DNA of 64,000 nt, taken from positions 1-64,000 of the forward strand of contig NZ_JHBV01000027.1 in NCBI RefSeq assembly GCF_000724545.1, in the 5' to 3' direction. Shown one piece after another: positions 8,900 to 15,734 of this stretch (position 1 is its first letter; the number at the start of each line of letters is the position of its first letter). The translations under genes and the position numbers were made by a program. Origin of the DNA: Aureispira sp. CCB-QB1 (GTDB lineage Bacteria > Bacteroidota > Bacteroidia > Chitinophagales > Saprospiraceae). Under the pieces are notes generated by a model. That model saw only the letters and a list, made by a program, of their open reading frames with translations. It searched no databases and was not told the origin of the DNA.

Positions 8900-9092
8900 T
8901 ACTCCGTTGAAAAATCGTATTAGTTTGATTATCAGCAAGATGTGCTTTTATTGGCTTTTATACTAAAAGACTGATAATCAAACTAATGCAAGATGATTTT
9001 TTACGTTTTTACTTCGTGAGCCTACGGGTTCGTAGGAAAACTAAAAAACTAAGCTTGCGCCCTCATGACCAGAGGGAATAATCAACGGAGTA
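8900..9092 (+). mobile_element. MITE-like non-coding element, copy A
   Basis: A 193-base element bounded by an 11-bp terminal inverted repeat, TACTCCGTTGA at 8900-8910 and TCAACGGAGTA at 9082-9092. Inside, a perfect 17-bp inverted repeat (ATTAGTTTGATTATCAG at 8919-8935 with its complement at 8971-8987) forms a large hairpin. It has no coding capacity. A second copy sits at 13465-13705 in the opposite orientation, matching along both arms. The flanks are AT-rich (AT before, TT after), so a target duplication cannot be read with certainty. Confidence 0.65.
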
Positions 9093-9155
9093 TTAAAATA
9101 TAATAAGTACTAAAAAATAAAAAACAATTTTATTATACCATCTAAAAAAACAACT

Positions 9156-9866
9156 ATGGCAATCTTGAAACAAAGTGTTTTAATGCTTTTATTTCTTGTT
9201 TTTGTAGCATCATGTTCTAATGAAGCACCCCAAGAAGAAGCAAAATCAACAACTGAAGAAACAACTGCATCAGCAGCACCTGAAAAAAAAGAAGAAGCAA
9301 AACCAACAGTCGTTGGCTACCAAGTTGGAGACATTGCTACCGATTTTACATTGAAAAATGTAGATGGAAATATGCTGTCAATGGCTGATTATCCAGATGC
9401 CAAAGGTTATGTTATTGTGTTCACTTGTAATCATTGCCCATATTCTATTGCTTATGAAGATCGTTTGATTGAGTTGGACAAAAAATACAAAGAATTGGGG
9501 TACCCTGTGATAGCAATCAACCCTAATGATCCAGAAGTAAATGAGGATGATAGTTATGACAAAATGATTGTCCGTGCAGAAGAAAAAGGATTTACATTTC
9601 CTTATTTGATGGATGAAGGGCAAAAAATTTATCCTCAATATGGAGCTACTAAAACACCACATGTTTATGTCGTTAATAAGACAGAAGAAGGAAACAAAGT
9701 AGCTTATATCGGAGCTATTGACGATAGCAAAGATCCTGCTGCTGTTAAGGAACATTACTTGGCAAATGCGCTAGATGCTTTAATTAAAGGAGAAGCACCT
9801 AATCCTAGTTTTACAAAAGCATTTGGCTGCTCTGTTAAATGCAAAAAGCCAGAAGATAAGATTTAA
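9156..9866 (+). CDS. Thioredoxin/AhpC-TSA-like lipoprotein
   Basis: 236-residue exported redoxin. The lipobox is FVASC, with Cys20. A Glu/Ala/Thr-rich linker (residues 24-50) tethers a redoxin domain opening with GDIATDFTLKNVDG, characteristic of the AhpC/TSA and TlpA group. The active site is FTCNHCPYS (Cys91 and Cys94), a CxxC of the type found in the DUF899-like 'thioredoxin family' proteins with CNHCP. Two further Cys lie at the C-terminus (GCSVKCKK) and could relay disulfides. It most likely acts as a periplasmic or outer-leaflet thiol oxidoreductase; a peroxidase role is possible but not shown. Confidence 0.85.
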   Translation: MAILKQSVLMLLFLVFVASCSNEAPQEEAKSTTEETTASAAPEKKEEAKPTVVGYQVGDIATDFTLKNVDGNMLSMADYPDAKGYVIVFTCNHCPYSIAYEDRLIELDKKYKELGYPVIAINPNDPEVNEDDSYDKMIVRAEEKGFTFPYLMDEGQKIYPQYGATKTPHVYVVNKTEEGNKVAYIGAIDDSKDPAAVKEHYLANALDALIKGEAPNPSFTKAFGCSVKCKKPEDKI

Positions 9867-9919
9867 TATTAGCTAAAATATTAGTGACTTAGACTTATTT
9901 CTAGAGAAAAAATTTGAGG

Positions 9920-9952
9920 CAGACTCTTAGCATTAGCAAGAGTCTGTTTTTT
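9920..9952 (+). terminator. Terminator of the redoxin lipoprotein gene
   Basis: A 9-bp stem (CAGACTCTT pairing with AAGAGTCTG) is followed by TTTTTT at 9947-9952, about 55 bases after the stop codon at 9866. Confidence 0.85.
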
Positions 9953-9956
9953 ATAA

Positions 9957-9990
9957 TAAAAAAAGCTCTCTTCAAAAATGAAAAGAGCTT
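9957..9990 (-). terminator. Terminator of proS
   Basis: Read on the minus strand, a 12-bp stem with one mismatch (AAGCTCTTTTCA with TGAAGAGAGCTT) ends in a T-run. It lies about 75 bases beyond the proS stop and faces the plus-strand terminator at 9920, giving back-to-back terminators between convergent genes. Confidence 0.75.
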
Positions 9991-10030
9991 AGATATGCTT
10001 GGAGCACAGAATAAAATGTGCCCATATTTT

Positions 10031-10060
10031 AAGACCACGAAGTTGCAGTGCCGCTAATTA
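10031..10060 (+). repeat. Dispersed intergenic repeat, copy 3
   Basis: A diverged copy, GACCACGAAGTTGCAGTGCC followed by GCTAATTATT, lying between the proS stop and its terminator, so it would be transcribed in the proS 3' UTR. Confidence 0.55.
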
Positions 10061-10064
10061 TTGT

Positions 10065-11537
10065 TTAGTAAGCACGAGCAAATAAAATGCGTTGCTTAGA
10101 AGGTTTACCAGTTAAAATACAAGTTCCTTCCCCTTCCTCTCCAAATAAAGGCTCTAGAGGAATACAACGAGAAGTTGCTTTCGTCAATTCCTTGATTTTA
10201 AGTTCTGTCTCTGTAGTACCGTCCCAATGAGCATAAGCAAATCCACCTTCCTTAACTACTGTTACAAATTCCTCCCAAGTATCTACTTTGGTTGTCTTTT
10301 CGTCTCGGAATTTTTTAGCGCGATTGAATAGGTTGTTTTGAATGTCTTCTAACAATTGCTCAACATGATCTGCAATGCCATCTAATGCAACAGATTCCTT
10401 TGTTTTTTCATCTCGACGAGCGACTTCAACAACACCTTTTTCTAAGTCACGTTTTCCAATTGCCAAACGGACAGGAACCCCTTCCATTTCATATTGTGCA
10501 AATTTGAAACCAGGACGTTTTTTCTTGTCTATATCATATTTTACAGAAATGCCTTTTTCTTTTAGGGCATGCATAATATCTTCTACTGCCGCATTGATTT
10601 CATCGTTAGGTTTAGGCACGGGCACTATAACTACTTGAATTGGTGCTAAACGAGGAGGCAATACCAAACCTTCGTCATCAGAGTGCATCATAATTAAAGC
10701 ACCCATCAAACGAGTAGAAACTCCCCAAGAAGTAGCCCATACATATTCCTCTTTGTTGTTTTCGTTCAAAAACTTAACATCAAAGGCTTTAGCAAAATTT
10801 TGCCCTAAGAAATGAGAAGTACCAGATTGCAATGCTTTGCCATCTTGCATCAATGCTTCGATGGTATAGGTGTTGTCAGCTCCAGCAAAACGTTCATGAG
10901 CTGTTTTTTCTCCTTTGTACAAAGGAATAGCCATCACAGACTCTACAAAGTCAGCATAGACATCTAGCATCGTACGAGCTTCTTGTTGCGCTTCTTCTTT
11001 TGTGGCATGTGCCGTATGCCCTTCTTGCCATAAAAATTCTGCTGTGCGCAAGAAGGGGCGAGTACGCATTTCCCAACGCAGTACATTAGCCCATTGGTTG
11101 ATTAACAAGGGCAAATCACGATACGAGTGAATCCAATCTCTATAAGTATCCCATATAATAGTTTCAGAAGTAGGACGAATAATCAGTTCTTCTTCTAGCT
11201 TAGCATTCGGATCAACTACCACCCCATTTCCATTTGGGTCATTCATCAACCTATGATGGGTAACAACAGCACATTCTTTGGCAAAACCTTCTACATGATC
11301 TGCTTCACGACTCAAAAAGCTTTTGGGGATAAGCAGCGGGAAATAAGCATTTACATGTCCTGTTTCTTTGAAACGTCGATCTAAGTCAGCCTTAATTTTT
11401 TCCCAGATGGCAAAACCATAAGGTTTGATGACCATGCAGCCACGTACCTTTGAGTTGTTTGCCAAGCCTGCTTTGTTCACAATATCAAGGTACCATTGAG
11501 AGTAGTCCTCGGACTGTGATGTAATTTCCTTAGCCAT
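10065..11537 (-). CDS. proS: Prolyl-tRNA synthetase, eukaryote/archaeal type
   Basis: Charges tRNA-Pro with proline. At 490 residues it is the short form without the bacterial editing insertion between motifs 2 and 3. Class II motifs are visible: motif 2 around [20 protein letters not shown], substrate-loop residues in RPTSETIIW, and motif 3 in [21 protein letters not shown]. An anticodon-binding domain follows ([13 protein letters not shown]) and the C-terminal extension keeps two Cys (SRCIP and GTCILTG) and the terminal Tyr typical of this class. The start ATG lies close to an AT-rich leader. Bacteroidota commonly carry this ProRS type, so recent transfer need not be invoked. Confidence 0.95.
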   Translation of the reverse strand: MAKEITSQSEDYSQWYLDIVNKAGLANNSKVRGCMVIKPYGFAIWEKIKADLDRRFKETGHVNAYFPLLIPKSFLSREADHVEGFAKECAVVTHHRLMNDPNGNGVVVDPNAKLEEELIIRPTSETIIWDTYRDWIHSYRDLPLLINQWANVLRWEMRTRPFLRTAEFLWQEGHTAHATKEEAQQEARTMLDVYADFVESVMAIPLYKGEKTAHERFAGADNTYTIEALMQDGKALQSGTSHFLGQNFAKAFDVKFLNENNKEEYVWATSWGVSTRLMGALIMMHSDDEGLVLPPRLAPIQVVIVPVPKPNDEINAAVEDIMHALKEKGISVKYDIDKKKRPGFKFAQYEMEGVPVRLAIGKRDLEKGVVEVARRDEKTKESVALDGIADHVEQLLEDIQNNLFNRAKKFRDEKTTKVDTWEEFVTVVKEGGFAYAHWDGTTETELKIKELTKATSRCIPLEPLFGEEGEGTCILTGKPSKQRILFARAY

Positions 11538-11988
11538 TTTTTGTGGTATATTTTTTGTAGTTTAATAAATAAAAAAAGATTGTTTTAGGTCTCAATACAA
11601 ACTTTAACCTGTGTTAAAGTAGGTTGTAAATCAAAATTTTAACAACTTATTGACCCAAAAAAACGTATCTTTATAAGAAAGAAGACACAAATTTATAATT
11701 TTTAATCAATTATCTAAGAACAAACTTACTGTTTAATTATTATAATCCACTTAGCTTTCCAAAGAAGGATAGATAAATGGAATAAGTTGATTCTTAAACT
11801 TAGAAGTTATAAAAAACAATAGTTAGCAGCAGTGCAACTAACTAAAAGCGCAGCGCTCATGAAGTAAATTAATATGAATGTGCTTTTTTGTCTTTTTGAT
11901 TAAAAAGAACAAAGTAGTCTAATTTTCTAATCTATTTTCCAACACGCACACTTTTAACAAAAGTTGTTTTGAATCAAAACTCAATAAT
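11538..11988. other. Divergent promoter region between proS and the secreted Tyr-rich protein gene
   Basis: No gene was found. On the minus strand TAAATTTG (11695-11688) is a candidate -7 element for proS, giving a leader of about 145 bases. In that leader, 11601-11620 forms a perfect 8-bp hairpin (ACTTTAAC-CTGT-GTTAAAGT). The right half carries a diverged repeat block at 11819-11920. No TAnnTTTG was found for the plus-strand gene. Confidence 0.45.
11819..11920 (+). repeat. Dispersed intergenic repeat, copy 4 (diverged)
   Basis: Contains AGTTAGCAGCAGTGCAACTA, GCGCTCATGAAGT and TGAATGTGCTTTTTTGTCTT. The same pieces recur in the repeat-rich spacer at 41501-41734 (CTACGCTCATGACC, GTGCTCATGAAGTG, AAAAAAGCACATTTATAT inverted). 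It is an eroded composite of the same family. Confidence 0.5.
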
Positions 11989-13380
11989 ATGAAATCAAAA
12001 TATCTATCTATTTTCTTTAGTATTGCATTTTGTTTTGCATTACAATCTAGTTTTGCGCAAAACGATAACATGCAATACGACGATATCTACTTCGATGGAG
12101 TAGAAGAGAATGTTGTTTATAAAGAAAATAAAAACCAAACGACGCCAAATAGTTCCCCTGAACTAGAAGTTTATGAAGATGAAATAGTAGAGACAGAAAC
12201 AGTAAAGGGCGGAGCTTATGAAGATTATCCTATTGATGAAAATTATGAGCCTTATGATTATGAGTATTCTTCTAGAGTACGTCGTTTTCATGCTCCAGCA
12301 ACAGGATTTGCCTACTACAGCGATTATTATGTAGATAATTATTGGTACAATACCTACGATCCGTATGCTTATGGAACGAGTATTTATATCTCTCCAGGCT
12401 ACTCTTATGGTTGGGGTTGGGGAAATGTTTATAGCTATGGCTATGGAGGGTGGTATGGACGCCGCTACTACGGAAATCCTTGGGGAGGCTGGCATTATCA
12501 CCGTCATTATCCTTATTATGGCTCTAATTGGAATTGGGGCTGGGGTGGTTATTACAATGGTTATAATAATGGTTGGTGTGATGGCTACCGAGCTGGTTCT
12601 TGGGCTTCTAATTATGGATATAACTATTATGCAGTATCGACGCCAAACGCAATAAATTATGTACCTGTAAGAGGGCGTAGAGGTTCTGACGCTGTTCGCA
12701 CTAGAGGTGCTCACACAAGTAGAGGACCTGGAGGACGTATGGTAAATACGGGGAATAGCAATAGTTCTGCTAATTCTGCTGTTGCAGATCGTAGTTTGTC
12801 CGCAGGGAGAAATGGAGCGGTTAGAAGTGGAAGAACGGTTAATACCAATACTGGTGTGCGTACTAGTACGGTTGCGCCTTCGGCGACAACAAGAGTGCCA
12901 AGTGGAGGACGTTCGAATGCAGGAACCCGAACAATAACAACAACGGATAGTAGAGGTCAAACAGTACGTACAACGACAACTCCTACTCGTACTACCATTG
13001 TTAGAACAAGAGGGAATTCAACAACTCCTGCAACAACTAATCCAACAAGAATAAGCCCTTCTAGAACAAGTCCAACTAGAAACACTTATACGCCATCTAA
13101 TAGTAATAATCCGTATACCACACCACGTGCCAATACATATACGCCATCTAGAAGCACAACACCGTCTAGGAGTACAGCACCATCTAGAACTTACACACCA
13201 AGTCGTTCGACAACGCCTTCTAGAACCTACACGCCAAGTCGGTCAACAACACCTTCTAGAAGCTATACACCAAGTCGTAGTGCAAGTCCTTCGAGAAGTA
13301 GTAGTTCCTCCTCAAGAGGTAGCAGTTCTTCAAGAGGGAGTTCTAGCTCTTCGAGAAGTAGTCGAGGCGGAAGAAGATAA
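11989..13380 (+). CDS. Secreted Tyr/Gly/Trp-rich protein with Ser/Thr/Arg repeat tail
   Basis: Exported protein of 463 residues with a signal peptide (cleavage near SSFAQ). An acidic segment (about 30-95) leads to EYSSRVRRFHAPATGF, then a very Tyr/Gly/Trp-rich domain (about 105-220, e.g. YGWGWGNVYSYGYGGWYG), and a low-complexity Ser/Thr/Arg/Pro region. The last 150 residues contain 12-residue repeats TYTPSRSTTPSR and end in an RS/RG-rich basic tail. I recall Bacteroidota proteins of this kind next to proS that databases sometimes mislabel as prolyl-tRNA synthetase; the sequence has no synthetase motif. Its role is unknown; a surface or matrix protein is possible. A long antisense ORF here is a composition artefact. 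Confidence 0.8.
   Translation: MKSKYLSIFFSIAFCFALQSSFAQNDNMQYDDIYFDGVEENVVYKENKNQTTPNSSPELEVYEDEIVETETVKGGAYEDYPIDENYEPYDYEYSSRVRRFHAPATGFAYYSDYYVDNYWYNTYDPYAYGTSIYISPGYSYGWGWGNVYSYGYGGWYGRRYYGNPWGGWHYHRHYPYYGSNWNWGWGGYYNGYNNGWCDGYRAGSWASNYGYNYYAVSTPNAINYVPVRGRRGSDAVRTRGAHTSRGPGGRMVNTGNSNSSANSAVADRSLSAGRNGAVRSGRTVNTNTGVRTSTVAPSATTRVPSGGRSNAGTRTITTTDSRGQTVRTTTTPTRTTIVRTRGNSTTPATTNPTRISPSRTSPTRNTYTPSNSNNPYTTPRANTYTPSRSTTPSRSTAPSRTYTPSRSTTPSRTYTPSRSTTPSRSYTPSRSASPSRSSSSSSRGSSSSRGSSSSSRSSRGGRR
13135..13295 (+). repeat. In-frame 36-bp tandem repeats encoding TYTPSRSTTPSR
   Basis: Four near-identical copies of a 12-residue unit (TYTPSRSTTPSR and the variants SYTPSRSASPSR and STAPSR) lie in the secreted protein's tail. 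Copies differ mostly at synonymous positions (AGTCGTTCGACAACG against AGTCGGTCAACAACA), so the array is not freshly expanded and is maintained as protein sequence. Confidence 0.8.
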
Positions 13381-13407
13381 ATAAAGAATTGTAACAATAT
13401 ATAAAAG

Positions 13408-13438
13408 AAGTAGAATGGGAAACTGTTCTACTTTTTTT
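13408..13438 (+). terminator. Terminator of the secreted Tyr-rich protein gene
   Basis: An 8-bp stem (AAGTAGAA with TTCTACTT, loop TGGGAAACTG) runs into a T-tract, 28 bases after the stop codon. Confidence 0.8.
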
Positions 13439-13464
13439 GTTTTGTAGACTATTCTAAAGTTTAA

Positions 13465-13705
13465 TACTCCGTTGCTTTTTTAGTTTTTCTACGACCCCGT
13501 AGGCTCACGAAGTAAAAACATAAAAAAGTATCTTGCATTAGTTTAGCTTTGTTACTTCCTTCGGTCGTGAGCTCGCACAGCTCGGTTCGCTGCTACTTCG
13601 TGGTACTGTGTGAGGGCTTTGCCGTTGATTATCCGTCTTTTAGTGTGAAGGTTGGTAGGAATGTATGTTGTTGATAATTAAATTAATACGATTTTTAATG
13701 GAGTA
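13465..13705 (-). mobile_element. MITE-like non-coding element, copy B (with internal insertion)
   Basis: A 241-base element starting TACTCCGTTG and ending TTAATGGAGTA, imperfect terminal inverted repeats of the element at 8900. Its complement shows the same blocks in the same order as copy A: AAAAATCGTATTAATTT, ATTATCA, AAACTAATGCAAGAT, TTTTTACTTCGTGAGCCTAC and GTAGAAAAACTAAAAAA. It carries about 75 extra bases (13550-13625) matching the GCAGCGAACCGAG...GTAAC block that in copy A lies outside the element at 8803-8855. It has no coding capacity. The rest of the 13381-14088 spacer holds only repeat copy 5 and AT-rich DNA. Confidence 0.65.
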
Positions 13706-13984
13706 ATGAAAGTTAGTAGTTACAATTCTTTAGTTCTCTGAGTTTGGATTCGTTTTATATCTCATAGTTGATAACCTTGAGTAGATTTTTTTTGTTAAAC
13801 TTTTAAACTAGTTGTTAATAAAGGAATCTAAGTGACTAAATGGAACAATTTTTTCTTGTATTAATATGATAATACATACAATTTAAGTTTGTAAAAATCG
13901 TTGGAGCGACTATGTTTTGTGACTAATCAAAAATACTTGAGTAATAAATTAAATGCCTAATGCCTTCAACAATAGTTCGTAGAA

Positions 13985-14014
13985 ACCACGAAGTAGCAGC
14001 GTAGCTAACTACTA
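13985..14014 (+). repeat. Dispersed intergenic repeat, copy 5 (best core)
   Basis: The clearest copy of the core: ACCACGAAGTAGCAGC then GTAGCTAACTACT. The ends AGTAG and CTACT are inverted, so the unit can fold into a small hairpin. It lies 75 bases before the porin gene. Confidence 0.7.
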
Positions 14015-14088
14015 CTTCAAAAGACGTTATAAAAATAGATATTAGACATACGATAAAAAATACAGACACACCACTAAATATTAAGTAT

Positions 14089-15585
14089 ATGAAATCCACT
14101 TTTATTCTTATTTTCTTTTTCTTTATTTACTCCCAAAGTCAAGCACAAGTAACTTCAGATGCATTATTGTTTAGTGAAAATCACCAAACAGTAACCGCTC
14201 GCTCAATGGCTTTGGGGAATGCTTTAGGTGCCTTAGGTGGTGATATGTCAACAGCAAATCTCAATCCCGCAGGTATGGCTATTTATAGAAGAATGGAATT
14301 GGGGCTTTCGCTAGGAGCTATGTTTGATAATACAACCACTAATTTTTTAGGGAATCAAACAAAAGACCGCTTGTCGCAATTTTCATTTGGTAATGTAGGG
14401 TTGGTAATTGCTGCACCTACAAGACGAAGCAGAACCGACTGGAAGTCGGTAAATATTGGATTGACGTTCAACCGAATTTCTAATTTTGCGCGTAATTTTA
14501 CCTATCAGGGCGTTTCTACTGGTTCTAGAGTACAATCATTTGCTGAGAACTCAGCAGGGGTATCAACTAAAAACTTAGATCCTTATGAAGGTTGGTTGGC
14601 GTATAATGCTTATCTGATGGATAGCGTAGCTGGAGGATATATCCCTAATGGAGGACTATCTGACACGAGCTATACGTATAAGTATCAAAATGTAAGAAGA
14701 ACAGGTGGTGTCAATGAGTTAGGATTTACAATTGGAGGAAATTACAACAACAAACTATATTTAGCCGCAACGATAGGAGTTGACTTTATGGAAATGAACG
14801 AAGATCGTTTGTATCAAGAAACGAGTGATAGCCTAGATTTTCGTGCGTTGGATTTTACCGAAAATCGAAATGTCAAAGGGACAGGAATAAATCTGAAAGT
14901 AGGTATGATATATCGAATTAATAAGCTTGTTAGAGTTGGTTTTGCCGTGCATACACCAACCGCTTATCGTTTAATAGATTCTTACAATACTGGTCTTTAT
15001 GGGGAAATTGTGTACGATAGTGTTTTGCAAAAAACAAACTATGCAATGGAAGATGCAGAGCCTTATGTCTTACAACATGATTTGGCAACACCTTGGGTGT
15101 TTATGGGAAGTGTTGGTGTTGTTATTCCTAAACGAGGTTTTATTGGACTAGATGTAGAATACAGTGATTATGGTTGGGCGTCCTTCTCCTTATTAGCTGA
15201 CGAACGCACAGCAGCCAACAATCAATTTATCAATGATTTGAATCGTCGAGTAGAATCTAGTTATAAAGGAGTGCTAAAAGCTAGATTAGGAGCAGAAATA
15301 GCCTTGGGCTTAGCTCGCATTCGTTTGGGATACCAGTTTCAAACCTCACCTTATGAAATTGGCATAGATGGCGTAACAGATTTGCGCCATGATATTAGTG
15401 CAGGATTTGGTTTAAGATGGAAGCATTTTTATTTGGATTTTGCTTATTCTCATACGCTTAAAGATTTTGAGTATTCTCCTTATACATCCTCTACAACTAT
15501 CCAACGCATAACAGGAGCTTCACAAACTGGGCACGCGATGTTGACTATTGGAGCATTAATTTTTAGAGATAGATCCGATTCTTAA
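14089..15585 (+). CDS. OmpP1/FadL-family outer-membrane porin
   Basis: Predicted 498-residue outer-membrane beta-barrel of the OmpP1/FadL/TodX type, which passes hydrophobic compounds such as long-chain fatty acids; some relatives are labelled hemin receptors. After a signal peptide (cleavage after SQAQ) comes a plug-like N-terminus with SMALGNALGALGGDMSTANLNPAGMA, rendered here as the SMALGNA...NPAG family hallmark. Alternating amphipathic strands follow up to the end (DISAGFGLRWKHFYLDFAYSH). The C-terminus is polar, with no terminal Phe. Ligand unknown. Its position near proS resembles other Bacteroidota as I recall them, which is supporting but unchecked. Confidence 0.82.
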   Translation: MKSTFILIFFFFIYSQSQAQVTSDALLFSENHQTVTARSMALGNALGALGGDMSTANLNPAGMAIYRRMELGLSLGAMFDNTTTNFLGNQTKDRLSQFSFGNVGLVIAAPTRRSRTDWKSVNIGLTFNRISNFARNFTYQGVSTGSRVQSFAENSAGVSTKNLDPYEGWLAYNAYLMDSVAGGYIPNGGLSDTSYTYKYQNVRRTGGVNELGFTIGGNYNNKLYLAATIGVDFMEMNEDRLYQETSDSLDFRALDFTENRNVKGTGINLKVGMIYRINKLVRVGFAVHTPTAYRLIDSYNTGLYGEIVYDSVLQKTNYAMEDAEPYVLQHDLATPWVFMGSVGVVIPKRGFIGLDVEYSDYGWASFSLLADERTAANNQFINDLNRRVESSYKGVLKARLGAEIALGLARIRLGYQFQTSPYEIGIDGVTDLRHDISAGFGLRWKHFYLDFAYSHTLKDFEYSPYTSSTTIQRITGASQTGHAMLTIGALIFRDRSDS

Positions 15586-15676
15586 AGTGTTGCAAAATAA
15601 GTTATTGAAAACTGATGAAGCTTGCTGGCTTAATTCAAGGCTTTGGTCAGTGGCGAAAAATATCTGAAAACTCTAT

Positions 15677-15722
15677 AAAAACGCACGCATTTTCAAGTAT
15701 ATCTGAAGATGTGTGCGTTTTT
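15677..15722. terminator. Bidirectional terminator between porin and pcrA genes
   Basis: A 13-bp stem with one wobble (AAAAACGCACGCA with TGTGTGCGTTTTT) carries A-rich left and T-rich right flanks, so it works in both directions. It sits between the convergent stops at 15585 and 15735. Confidence 0.85.
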
Positions 15723-15734
15723 CTTGTAGAGCAA

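Noticed and set aside
12163-12960. 265-codon antisense ORF across the Tyr-rich secreted protein gene
   Set aside because: Its Ile/Thr/Ser/Arg-rich product is the complement of repetitive Tyr/Gly/Ser codons; it has no conserved motif and lies fully inside a well-supported gene.
13135-13295. CRISPR-like or satellite array
   Set aside because: The 36-bp units are in frame, differ mainly at synonymous sites, have no spacers, and belong to the Ser/Thr/Arg tail of a secreted protein.
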